Assembly (NCBI RefSeq): GCF_002355895.1
Contig: NZ_AP017652.1
Span: forward strand, 1,521,001 to 1,585,000
DNA: 64,000 nt
Direction: 5' to 3'
DNA from: Streptococcus sp. NPS 308
GTDB taxonomy: Bacteria > Bacillota > Bacilli > Lactobacillales > Streptococcaceae
Of the stretch, positions 40,363 to 55,459 are shown piece by piece. The notes under the pieces were generated by a model that had not been told where the DNA came from, searched no databases, and saw only the letters and a list, made by a program, of their open reading frames with translations. Position 1 is the stretch's first letter; the number at the start of each line of letters is the position of its first letter. The position numbers and the translations under genes were made by a program.

Positions 40363-43300
40363 CTAATCTTTCTTCGTTTTTGCTACAAAGAGAGCAGATA
40401 GTGCTAGGCTAACTCCTGCTAGGAAGAGGGCTGTGTCAGATTGACTCTCACCTGTTGCTGGCAAGCTTTGTTCAGCTGTTTCTCGGTTCGTCACTTCTTG
40501 TTTTAGATCCGGTGCCGGTTTCTTACCTTCATCTGAAGCAAGTGAGCTAAGTTTAAACTCAGGTTTCTCTACTGTTGGAGCAGCTTGGTCGCCTACCGTT
40601 GCTACTGGGCCTGTGTATTCTGGAAGCTCATGTACCAGAGCCATAACAGCATTGACACCGCCCTTGAACTCAGGTTTCTCTACTGTTGGAGCGGCTTGGT
40701 CGCCTACTGTTGCTACTGGGCCTGTGTATTCTGGAAGCTCATGTACCAGAGCCATAACAGCATTGACACCGCCCTTGAACTCAGGTTTCTCTACTGTTGG
40801 AGCGGCTTGGTCGCCTACCGTTGCTACTGGGCCTGTGTACTCTGGAAGTTCATGTACCAAGGCTTCAATTGCATTGACACCGCCTGTGAATTCAGGAACC
40901 TCAAGAACAGGTGCTGGCTCTTCGCCCTTACTTGATTGAACAGGTTCTTCTGTTAATTCTTGATGGAAGCTCGCCAATTCATAAAACTCGGCCTTGCCAC
41001 CTTCCCAGGCTAATTTGACGTCTAGAAGAGAGCCGCCATTTCGGATAGCGAAGGTTTGGAGACTAGATGTAATGGCACCGAGGTCTGTCCAACTGTCTTG
41101 ACCATCCTTGAGTGTTCTAGCAAGAACACGTGCCTTAGCTCCTTCAGGAAGACTGGAAACGAGACGAAGGTGGTTAGCATTGGTCGGCTCAGACAAGTGA
41201 TAAACCAACTCGCCCTTCTCTTTTTCAGACTTGTAGCTGGTCAAGACTTTTCCGTCTACAAGATTATTGTAGAGGTTGCCTTGGCTTTCTCCACCGTTTC
41301 CTTCTACTGTTGGATCATTGATTGGTTTGACAAACTCACCATCGTTGATGACCAATTCTGTAAATCCTACAAAGCGGGCATCATAATCCGCTGTATAGAG
41401 GACACGGAGATAGTTGGCTTTGACTGGTGTCGTCAATTCACCTTCGATGTAGCGATTTCCTGGCATCTTAGAATCATGTGTCCAACCATCTGTCAGAGAA
41501 TCATCGTGTGTACTATTAGCTACACCATCTCCAACTGTTACCACATCTGTCCAAGTTTTACCGTCTTGGCTGACTTGGATCTTACCATCACGAAGGTAGT
41601 TTTGCGTTCCGTCTTGGATATAGGCTCTGATCTTCTTGATGGTACGTTCGCTACCAAGTTTCAAGGTCACATGACCATCTTTACGAGCATAGTCTGAAAA
41701 CTCAACGAAGTTGTTGTAAACACCATCAAATAATTGATCTAGGTTGTTCAGTTTACGAACATCATTGCTTCCATATGCTGGGTGAATTCCCATAGTTGTA
41801 GATTCTAGTTTGGTTGGTTGCACTTCTTTAGTCGTCACAAGGAGAGAAGTCGCTGTAATAGCTTGCTCCTGATCTGTTTTGTTGACCAGACGCACATAAC
41901 GTACTAAGTGGCTTGCTACAGATCTGTCTGTCAACTGGCTCGCTGGCAGCCATTCTTGCGCATTTGCAGAGTACTCAAGGCTAAGAGCTGGGTTGGCTTG
42001 GCCTTGGAGCTGGATGCTCTTGACCTGATGGATACGGTCAAGTTTCATACCTAGATAGCTATGGGCAGGGAGTTTGGTTCCAGCTGGAATTTGGAGCTCA
42101 TAATGTCCCAAGCTATCCACTACCGGCGTTTCCTTCAAGGCATCGACGTTGGTGTCCGTTAACTCACTGTTTCCAGAGCGTGTCTCAACAGAGAAGTCTT
42201 GGATACGCCACCAGAGGTCGAGGGCCTTGGTATTGCGTACTCGGATATAACGAGCATTGATTGCTCTAGTCACTTCCTTGGTTTGCTCACCTGACAAGCG
42301 ATCGAGTTCCTGCCAAGTAGTACCATCTGTAGAATACTCAAGCACACCTGCGGCAAGTTTATCACCTGTTCCTTGGCGAAGACGAACTTTAGTGACTGAC
42401 TTGACTTCACCGAGGTCAAGCTGTGCCCAGGCATCTACTGGAGTGGTATTGCTACCGTCGGCGTTCGCCATCATGGCTTCTGTATTGTCCTTGCCATCAG
42501 TGATTTGACGAGCTGAGGTATTTAGTTTGTAAACTAAGTTTGAGCTTAGACTAACTGTCGTTGCTTGTTGGCTACGAGCTTTTTCAACTGGACGGTTGAC
42601 TGCAATTTCCTGAACTGCAAACCAGGTATTTTCACGATCTGCTGTCGCAATCATGCGAACTGCCTTGGCCTTGATATTGAGATTCTCAAACTTAAGAAGG
42701 GATTCATTTCCGACATAGCTTGGCTCTTTCAAAGTTACCCAGTTGTCATTTTCATCTTGATACTGCACTTCTGCCTTACTAAAGGTATCACGTGGATTTG
42801 CCTGCGTTCCCATTGCAAAGGTCAAGGTTTGGATCGCTACCGGCTTGTTGAACTTCATACCGATATAATCACCTGTCTTGATGCTGTTTGGTGATTTAAT
42901 AATCGCATGAGTTGCCAAGTCGCCATCCGTTACTTCTGCCAAACCACCTTCTACACCTGTTCGATTGGTAATAAAGGTACTGATGATTTGATCTGGATGC
43001 AAGACTTTTTGAACTTCAGACGCTAGAACTTCTTTCAAGGATAGGATAAATGGACGAATATGTTGAACACCCAATTCAGCTTTTTCCATATGGTCTACAT
43101 AATGGAAGGTATGAGTTTGAGACTGTTCGTACAATTTCAAACCTTTATAGTAGCTATCCCAGAGTTTGGCTGCATCGTTTGTAGCCATGGCTTCAGTTCC
43201 TGTAAGGAAGGCATCGAGAGCATTCATTTGGTCGATTGCATTATCCAACCAATAGTGGATTTGGGCGACCATTTTTTTATCGCCTGATGCTTTATAGAGT

Positions 43301-46300
43301 TCGGCTGCTTCTTTAATCTTGGCAAATTCTGCACGCAAGGCTGCACGTTCTGCAGTCACATCCTGACCTGCTTTGAGCTTAGTCATGAAGTCTGTCAATT
43401 TTGGAGCCAAGTCTACAGATTCTTCTAGTTTGACGACACGATTATCCATGTTTTGGTTGATCATGTGCTTACCAAGTTCGCGGAAGGCTGCTGATACCTT
43501 GCTATCTTCAAAATGACCATTTTCTACAAAGTTGAAGGCAATATCATTGATTTTCTTAGCTTCTTCTTCTGATTTCCACTGTTTCCATGAGTATTGAGCT
43601 CCTGAAAAGAGGGCAATCTTAGATGGTTCAGACTGTTGCATTGGGTTCAACATGATACCAGATAGCAAGCTTGGATCCACATTCGGATGAAGGAATTTCT
43701 CACCACCACCTAGAATCAAGTGTTGTTTAGAGTTATCTGTTACAGGCCAGTTAATCCAAAGTGAAACTGGGCGATAGGTCTTGCCTCCTGCGGATAGATT
43801 ATTCTTGAGAGTGGAAAGGAAGCTTTCAGAGACTTCACCCCAAATCTTACCACCCGTCAAGGTCATCGATGTTGAACTTGGGAGATTTTCATTGAGGGAT
43901 TTCAACTCATCTTCACGTCCATTACCCCAATACTGGCCAGGAACAAAGATCATTTCTTTACGAAGACCACTGTAGGTTCCCTGCATTTCAGTCAACCAAT
44001 CCGTCATGTCTTTCATCAAGCGGTTGTAGCTATTGTAGCCTCCGACTGGGCTCGGTGCATCATCTGCAAGGATACCAAATTCGCGGACACCCACTTTCAT
44101 CAACTGGGTAAATTTGGCCTTGATGGTTGCCAAATCTTCTTGGTAATGCGCTTCATTGCCAAAACGGATACGGTTGTTCATGAATGGGTGGATGGTCCAG
44201 ACATAGCGAGTTTTACTTTGATTTCCAACACGAGCAAGTTCACGAATTTCTGCTAGTTTTTCTTCTGGATAGAGTTCACGCCATTTCTTGTTGTGGTATG
44301 GATCATCTTTTGGTGCAAAGAAGTATTGGTTCAATTTCAAATCGCCACCATAACGCATGAGCTCTGCACGATCGGCATTAGACCAAGGATTTCCATAGTA
44401 ACCTTCGATGAAGCCACGGTTCTTGAGTTCTGCGTAATCTTCTACTGTCACATTGCGAAGAACTGGAACTTGGCTTTCCTTGAGCATGTGTTTCAAGGTT
44501 GTCAAACCATAGAAGACTGCATCAGTGTCTTTTCCGACGATAGAAATCGAATTATCCTTGATGCTCAAGACATAGGCGTCAATCTTGTCAAAGAAGCCTG
44601 CTGAAACATTGGACAAGTTTTGTTCTGCTTGTGAACCTTGTCCATGCACTCCAAGATAGATATTGGTTGCGCCAGCGATTGCCGCCTTACCAGTTGTATA
44701 AGATACTTGATTGTCCTGCAAGACACTCTTCAAGCGATTGCGAGTATAGATATCGAGTTGATCGCCCATAACCAGATTGACTTGCTTACGAAGAGCCGTA
44801 ACACCTTCGCCATAGGTCACTTTTTGTGGCGTTGGGAAGACCTTGTACTCTTTCTTGAGATAGTCTGCGCTCTTGCTAGCAGCTGCAATGCTGTCTTCGC
44901 TAGCTGGTTTGCTTGCAGTGAATTGATCCGCCAATTCAACTGTTCCATCACCGGTTTGGTCTACTTTTGGTTTTTCAGGAGTAGATGGTGGTTGAGGTTG
45001 ACTTGGTTCAGGTGTTTCTTGTCCTTCTTTGGCAGGTTTCAATAGATGAACTTCAGCTGCACTTGCAAAACCACCAACGCCTTCCAATACTTTCAACTCA
45101 ATCTTGTTGGTATCTACCGCCGCAAAGTTGACTGTTTTTTCTTGGGCGTTGTTGTCCCAGCTTCCTTCTGAAACCTTGACCATTTGGCCATCTTTCTGTG
45201 CGTAGATTTCGTAGCGCGTCACGACACCATTTCCACCACCTGGACGTGGGAGGTACGTCAAACCATTGACTTTTTCTGCTTCTTTCAAGGTCATAGTAAG
45301 AGTGTATGGCGCAGTGTCACCAGTCCACTTAGTATGCCAGAAGGTATTTGGATCATTATCAAAGGCCTTTTCAACAGCGCCTTCAGTCGCGTTTCCTGGA
45401 AGTTGCTGACTGCTTGCGGTTGCCGTAATCTTATCATTTGAAATCAAACGAGGATTTACAAATGGTTTATCTGACAACTCTGCACTATGCAATATTCCTT
45501 TGAAACCACCGATGCTTTCAAGCGGTAGAACCAAGCTATTGTGGGCAAAGCGAGGGTATTCTGGATTTGCGATACGCTCAATCTTCTCACCATCCACATA
45601 AACTTCCGTTGATTGTGGTTTGGTCACAATAGAGATTTGATAACGTTTGTTCTTCTCCAGTTTTTTCTTGAACTGGATATGGAACTGTTCAAATTGATAA
45701 GCAAGATAGCCATCTTTATCAGCTAGATAGATACGGTTGTCCCCACTTGTTGAGAAGGTTTGTTCCCCGTCACCAGTGACAGTCACATCAAACTTCAAGA
45801 CATGACTTGGACCAACATCACCAGCCAAGCCTTCGATGCTGCTGTCTTTCTCAAATGCCAATCCTTGCTCACTTGCCTTCACCTTCTTGCTTGCATAGTT
45901 CTTGACGGTTTCAGGATTGATGGTAAACAAGTCGCTTTGATCAATCTCTTTATCAGGATTTGACTGTGGCGCATAAGGGCTAGCTGGTAGGGTACGTTCT
46001 GCAAAGGTCGCAGCTGCACGATCAGATCCCCAAGTGCGCTCCGCAGTAGTTTGCATGCTCTTGAAGAAGCGTTTAAAGATATCATAAGAGGTCAAACCTG
46101 TCTCATGAAGGTCGATATTGTCATTCCAAACAGCGTGACCACCACCAATAATACTTGGATGAGAAGCTGCTAGGAGTGGTCCTCCACCTGTTCTGAAATC
46201 ATTCGGTGTCCAGCTATTGTACTGACGTTCGTAGTTAGCATAGTCCCCGTAGGCTGCTTGACTATTGCTTCCACTTGGTACACTATATGTAGGTACATCC

Positions 46301-48618
46301 GTGATATTGATAATCTTAGCTCCCTGAGCAATGGCTTCATTTGGTCGTTGCCAGCCAATGCTCCAGATATCAACTTCTACTCCGTTCCAATCAACAGGAG
46401 TGTTCCCACGTTTCGCACTGAGCGAGCCCCAGATACGAGGGGTATAGCCTTTTCCTTTAATGTATTTTATAAGATCATTGACAAAGCGACGATAGCTTTC
46501 TCTGCTACCATAGTATTCATCCGTTCCGATATGAACAGTGGACACGCCATGAAGCGGTGCATCTGGACCATCGAGGAGCTTGTCATAGACGGATTTGACA
46601 AATTTAAGAGTTTCTTCGTATTTATTGTCTAAATCTAGCATGGCAACTCGTTCGACATTGTGCTTGCCTGCATAATCGCTCAGACTACCTTGATACATGA
46701 GGTCTGGTCGAACTTTGACAAAGGACAAGGCGTGACCTGGTGTGTCAATTTCTGGTACTAGGTTGATGTGAAGAGCCTTGGCCAATTTAATCAGATTTTG
46801 CATTTCTTCCTTGGTATAATGCTCATCTGATGTTAATTTTTGACCATTCTTACCGACAATATCTGTCTCCAAACGGAAACCAGTCTTGGCATGTTCAAGT
46901 ACATACTTGAGTTGTTCTTCTGGACTTAAATTCTTACCTGCCAAGTGTTCCTTAAGGAAGATATAGTTATCATTAAGGTGCAACTGCAAGTCGTTCATCT
47001 TGTAGTAAGCCATGTTGAGCATGATGTCTACAAGAGTGTCATAAGGGATAAATTTACGACCTGTATCCAGCATAAAGCCACGATGACTGAAGCTTGGGAA
47101 ATCACGGATTTCGCCATTTTGTAGGTTACTTTCTCCCATTTGAAGAAGAGTACGAGTAGCGTAGAAGGCTCCTGTGTTCGTTGCGGCTTCGATGGTAATC
47201 ACATCATCTTGGATAGTGATGCCGTAGCCTTCCTTACCATAACCTTTGTTTTCAACCTTTTTAAACTCGATTCGTTTTTGAGCCTGTTTGTCACCTGTTG
47301 CAAGTTCCAATCCACGGCTTGCAAGGTCTGACTGGTAGAAGGTTGCTGCCTGATCAAATCCTGAATCTCCTGTCGCAAGAACTGTATCTGAAGTGATAGA
47401 AGATTGGCCTTCTTTCCCATACCATTGTTGAACAGCTGGTGCTACTTTTGGTTTGACACCCACACCTTCGTCCTGATGTAGGCCCTTGATGACTACTTCA
47501 AATTCTTTAGTGAAAGTATGGCTGTCTTTGATTTGCTGCACCATAACCTTAACACGTTGATCTGTCAGAGGTTTATGGATACGATTTTGAAGGTCAATTA
47601 CACCTTGTTTATTGCTTCCGATGAGACTGACTTTTCCTGGTAAAGTTGGCAAGACAAGAGATTGTCCGTCTTCTGCTACTGTTAGTTCGGTTACTTGGCG
47701 GATATCCGTTACCTTACTATGGTCCGGAACATTCGAATAAGCTCGAATTTCTTGGATCCCAACGTTTCTCCAGCCCATTGTTCCCGCTTGGTAATCATTG
47801 ATCTCCAATTTGAGATACTTAGCTTTGATACTTTCAGCTAGGTCTACTTTCTCGTCTAAAACTGGATCTCCAGTTTTGGTATGAGCGAGTTTCCATTGTT
47901 TTTCTCCATTAGCGCCCACGTCTTCTTGACCTGCGTAGTAGAGACTCCAAGATTTGATATTGGGGTCATTTTGCCCATTACGAAGACGACGATCCCAATC
48001 AATTTCTACATGTTTGATCAAGGTAGTCTTTGGAAGAGTTAGTTCAAAAGTTGGTTTTACTGCGTCTCTATCTGTAGCCCATCGAGTATTGTCATCTCCG
48101 TCGATAGCCTTATCCGCAGTAAAGTTGGTCCCAGTCTCATGGTTGCTCGCCTGAGCAGTAGCACCTTCGAGATGGTTGACATCTTCTCTATCTTCGATTG
48201 GCTTTTCAGCTGGTTTTGGTGCGGGCGTAGCAGTTTCAGCTGGTTTATTGTCTGCCTTTGGTGTTTCAACCGGTTTCGGAGTTTCTGCTGGCTTGGGAAT
48301 TGTAGGACTTGTCTCTGGTTTTGCCTCTTCACTTGTTGCAGGATTGCTTCCTTCGTCAGTCGCAGGAGTTTCCTCATGACTTGCTTCTGTTGCAGCTTCT
48401 GCATCTGCTTTTTCAAGCGCAGCGGCTAAATCATCGGGTAACTTATCCAGCGCTTCAACATGGGTGATGCTTCCCTCTGTTTCTGAAGGCGCTGCTGTTT
48501 CTGCTGCCTGAACCATATTGGCTCCAAAGATACTAGCACCAATCATAACGGAGGCTGCACCGATTGCAAATTTTCTTATACTATAGTGACAGCGTTTCTC
48601 AAAAAAATGTCTATCCAT
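40363..48618 (-). CDS. Giant LPXTG surface glycosidase with GH20 and GH84 catalytic domains
   Basis: A 2,751-residue cell-wall protein. A YSIRK signal peptide is followed by a Pro/Glu/Thr-rich stretch, an F5/8 type C (CBM32-like) domain (about 150-300) and a GH20 beta-N-acetylhexosaminidase (about 510-840; catalytic pair Asp700-Glu701 in HIGTDEY). Then come a LamG-like domain (about 913-1055), another CBM32-like domain (1060-1205) and a GH84 module (N-domain from about 1253; catalytic Asp1519-Asp1520 in ILADDAP). At least two more F5/8 C-like domains follow (about 2020-2145, 2275-2420). Three 37-residue repeats precede LPATGE near residue 2718. Likely substrates are terminal GlcNAc/GalNAc on host glycans. 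ATG at 48618 (MDRHFFEKRC) follows AGGAGA; the frame extends ten codons further without a site. Confidence 0.93.
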   Translation of the reverse strand: MDRHFFEKRCHYSIRKFAIGAASVMIGASIFGANMVQAAETAAPSETEGSITHVEALDKLPDDLAAALEKADAEAATEASHEETPATDEGSNPATSEEAKPETSPTIPKPAETPKPVETPKADNKPAETATPAPKPAEKPIEDREDVNHLEGATAQASNHETGTNFTADKAIDGDDNTRWATDRDAVKPTFELTLPKTTLIKHVEIDWDRRLRNGQNDPNIKSWSLYYAGQEDVGANGEKQWKLAHTKTGDPVLDEKVDLAESIKAKYLKLEINDYQAGTMGWRNVGIQEIRAYSNVPDHSKVTDIRQVTELTVAEDGQSLVLPTLPGKVSLIGSNKQGVIDLQNRIHKPLTDQRVKVMVQQIKDSHTFTKEFEVVIKGLHQDEGVGVKPKVAPAVQQWYGKEGQSSITSDTVLATGDSGFDQAATFYQSDLASRGLELATGDKQAQKRIEFKKVENKGYGKEGYGITIQDDVITIEAATNTGAFYATRTLLQMGESNLQNGEIRDFPSFSHRGFMLDTGRKFIPYDTLVDIMLNMAYYKMNDLQLHLNDNYIFLKEHLAGKNLSPEEQLKYVLEHAKTGFRLETDIVGKNGQKLTSDEHYTKEEMQNLIKLAKALHINLVPEIDTPGHALSFVKVRPDLMYQGSLSDYAGKHNVERVAMLDLDNKYEETLKFVKSVYDKLLDGPDAPLHGVSTVHIGTDEYYGSRESYRRFVNDLIKYIKGKGYTPRIWGSLSAKRGNTPVDWNGVEVDIWSIGWQRPNEAIAQGAKIINITDVPTYSVPSGSNSQAAYGDYANYERQYNSWTPNDFRTGGGPLLAASHPSIIGGGHAVWNDNIDLHETGLTSYDIFKRFFKSMQTTAERTWGSDRAAATFAERTLPASPYAPQSNPDKEIDQSDLFTINPETVKNYASKKVKASEQGLAFEKDSSIEGLAGDVGPSHVLKFDVTVTGDGEQTFSTSGDNRIYLADKDGYLAYQFEQFHIQFKKKLEKNKRYQISIVTKPQSTEVYVDGEKIERIANPEYPRFAHNSLVLPLESIGGFKGILHSAELSDKPFVNPRLISNDKITATASSQQLPGNATEGAVEKAFDNDPNTFWHTKWTGDTAPYTLTMTLKEAEKVNGLTYLPRPGGGNGVVTRYEIYAQKDGQMVKVSEGSWDNNAQEKTVNFAAVDTNKIELKVLEGVGGFASAAEVHLLKPAKEGQETPEPSQPQPPSTPEKPKVDQTGDGTVELADQFTASKPASEDSIAAASKSADYLKKEYKVFPTPQKVTYGEGVTALRKQVNLVMGDQLDIYTRNRLKSVLQDNQVSYTTGKAAIAGATNIYLGVHGQGSQAEQNLSNVSAGFFDKIDAYVLSIKDNSISIVGKDTDAVFYGLTTLKHMLKESQVPVLRNVTVEDYAELKNRGFIEGYYGNPWSNADRAELMRYGGDLKLNQYFFAPKDDPYHNKKWRELYPEEKLAEIRELARVGNQSKTRYVWTIHPFMNNRIRFGNEAHYQEDLATIKAKFTQLMKVGVREFGILADDAPSPVGGYNSYNRLMKDMTDWLTEMQGTYSGLRKEMIFVPGQYWGNGREDELKSLNENLPSSTSMTLTGGKIWGEVSESFLSTLKNNLSAGGKTYRPVSLWINWPVTDNSKQHLILGGGEKFLHPNVDPSLLSGIMLNPMQQSEPSKIALFSGAQYSWKQWKSEEEAKKINDIAFNFVENGHFEDSKVSAAFRELGKHMINQNMDNRVVKLEESVDLAPKLTDFMTKLKAGQDVTAERAALRAEFAKIKEAAELYKASGDKKMVAQIHYWLDNAIDQMNALDAFLTGTEAMATNDAAKLWDSYYKGLKLYEQSQTHTFHYVDHMEKAELGVQHIRPFILSLKEVLASEVQKVLHPDQIISTFITNRTGVEGGLAEVTDGDLATHAIIKSPNSIKTGDYIGMKFNKPVAIQTLTFAMGTQANPRDTFSKAEVQYQDENDNWVTLKEPSYVGNESLLKFENLNIKAKAVRMIATADRENTWFAVQEIAVNRPVEKARSQQATTVSLSSNLVYKLNTSARQITDGKDNTEAMMANADGSNTTPVDAWAQLDLGEVKSVTKVRLRQGTGDKLAAGVLEYSTDGTTWQELDRLSGEQTKEVTRAINARYIRVRNTKALDLWWRIQDFSVETRSGNSELTDTNVDALKETPVVDSLGHYELQIPAGTKLPAHSYLGMKLDRIHQVKSIQLQGQANPALSLEYSANAQEWLPASQLTDRSVASHLVRYVRLVNKTDQEQAITATSLLVTTKEVQPTKLESTTMGIHPAYGSNDVRKLNNLDQLFDGVYNNFVEFSDYARKDGHVTLKLGSERTIKKIRAYIQDGTQNYLRDGKIQVSQDGKTWTDVVTVGDGVANSTHDDSLTDGWTHDSKMPGNRYIEGELTTPVKANYLRVLYTADYDARFVGFTELVINDGEFVKPINDPTVEGNGGESQGNLYNNLVDGKVLTSYKSEKEKGELVYHLSEPTNANHLRLVSSLPEGAKARVLARTLKDGQDSWTDLGAITSSLQTFAIRNGGSLLDVKLAWEGGKAEFYELASFHQELTEEPVQSSKGEEPAPVLEVPEFTGGVNAIEALVHELPEYTGPVATVGDQAAPTVEKPEFKGGVNAVMALVHELPEYTGPVATVGDQAAPTVEKPEFKGGVNAVMALVHELPEYTGPVATVGDQAAPTVEKPEFKLSSLASDEGKKPAPDLKQEVTNRETAEQSLPATGESQSDTALFLAGVSLALSALFVAKTKKD
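40560..40892 (-). repeat. Three tandem 111-base repeats encoding the C-terminal stalk
   Basis: The segment beginning CAGGTTTCTCTACTGTTGG recurs at 40560, 40671 and 40782, a period of exactly 111 bases (37 codons). The units are nearly identical, the last one diverging toward its end. They encode [20 protein letters not shown] plus PEYTGPVATVGDQ, wall-spanning repeats shared in weaker form with the adjacent GH101 protein. Confidence 0.92.
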
Positions 48619-48646
48619 CTTTCTCCTATTCCTTTCATCCGCGTAC

Positions 48647-48664
48647 ATGAGTAAGCGGTATCAT
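48647..48664. promoter_or_regulatory. Cre-like palindrome upstream of the GH20/GH84 gene
   Basis: ATGAGTAAGCGGTATCAT matches the catabolite-responsive element with about two mismatches in the 14-base core (TGATACCGCTTACT on the minus strand), 29 bases before the start codon. CcpA binding is inferred. Confidence 0.45.
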
Positions 48665-48674
48665 TTCTCCTTTG

Positions 48675-48703
48675 AAAAAGGAGAGAACCAAGAGGTCCTC
48701 TCC
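48675..48703 (-). terminator. Hairpin terminator/attenuator between the two giant glycosidase genes
   Basis: GGAGAG(g)ACC and GGT(t)CTCTCC pair around TCTT, followed by five T on the minus strand. It lies after the GH101 gene and only about 57 bases before the next start, so it may partly terminate and partly attenuate. Confidence 0.75.
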
Positions 48704-48722
48704 GGCTGTTTGATCCTATTTG

Positions 48723-48752
48723 ATTCTAGATCTTTTGGACTTCTAAAATCAA
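48723..48752 (-). promoter_or_regulatory. Possible promoter ahead of the GH20/GH84 gene
   Basis: TTGATT and TAGAAT with an 18-base spacer on the minus strand, upstream of the attenuator-like hairpin. A weak match; the alternative is read-through from the GH101 gene. Confidence 0.3.
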
Positions 48753-48758
48753 ATCTGT

Positions 48759-55190
<6,432 letters not shown>

Positions 55191-55209
55191 CTAAATCCTT
55201 TCGTTTTCA

Positions 55210-55223
55210 CGTAAGCGTTTACA
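55210..55223. promoter_or_regulatory. Catabolite-responsive element (cre) upstream of the GH101 gene
   Basis: CGTAAGCGTTTACA (TGTAAACGCTTACG on the minus strand) matches the cre consensus TGWAANCGNTNWCA at all but one position. It lies between promoter and start codon, so CcpA would act as a roadblock. Confidence 0.75.
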
Positions 55224-55296
55224 TTTCTTTTTTAAAAAATACTCCTTCCTCCGAAAGTGCAATGCTTAAGCGTAATAAAAAAATAATTGTACTTTT

Positions 55297-55325
55297 AATA
55301 TAACAAATAATGAGAAAGAAAGCAA
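55297..55325 (-). promoter_or_regulatory. Promoter of the GH101 gene
   Basis: TTGCTT and TATATT with a 17-base spacer on the minus strand. The rest of the 275-base gap holds the cre site, an AT-rich leader and, at its left end in this orientation, the aliA terminator. Confidence 0.65.
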
Positions 55326-55405
55326 TAGGGAAAAACTAAAAATGAAGAATTTCTTCTCTATTCTGAAAAATTCTGTTTCTCATCTTACAGAGTCTTATAG
55401 CAATG

Positions 55406-55448
55406 ATAAAAAAGGACCTAACCATCATCTCAATGGCTAAATCCTTTA
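55406..55448 (-). terminator. Terminator after aliA
   Basis: AAAGGAtTTAGCCAT and ATGGTTAGGTCCTTT pair around TGAGATG, followed by six T on the minus strand. Confidence 0.88.
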
Positions 55449-55459
55449 TTTTTAAAAAG

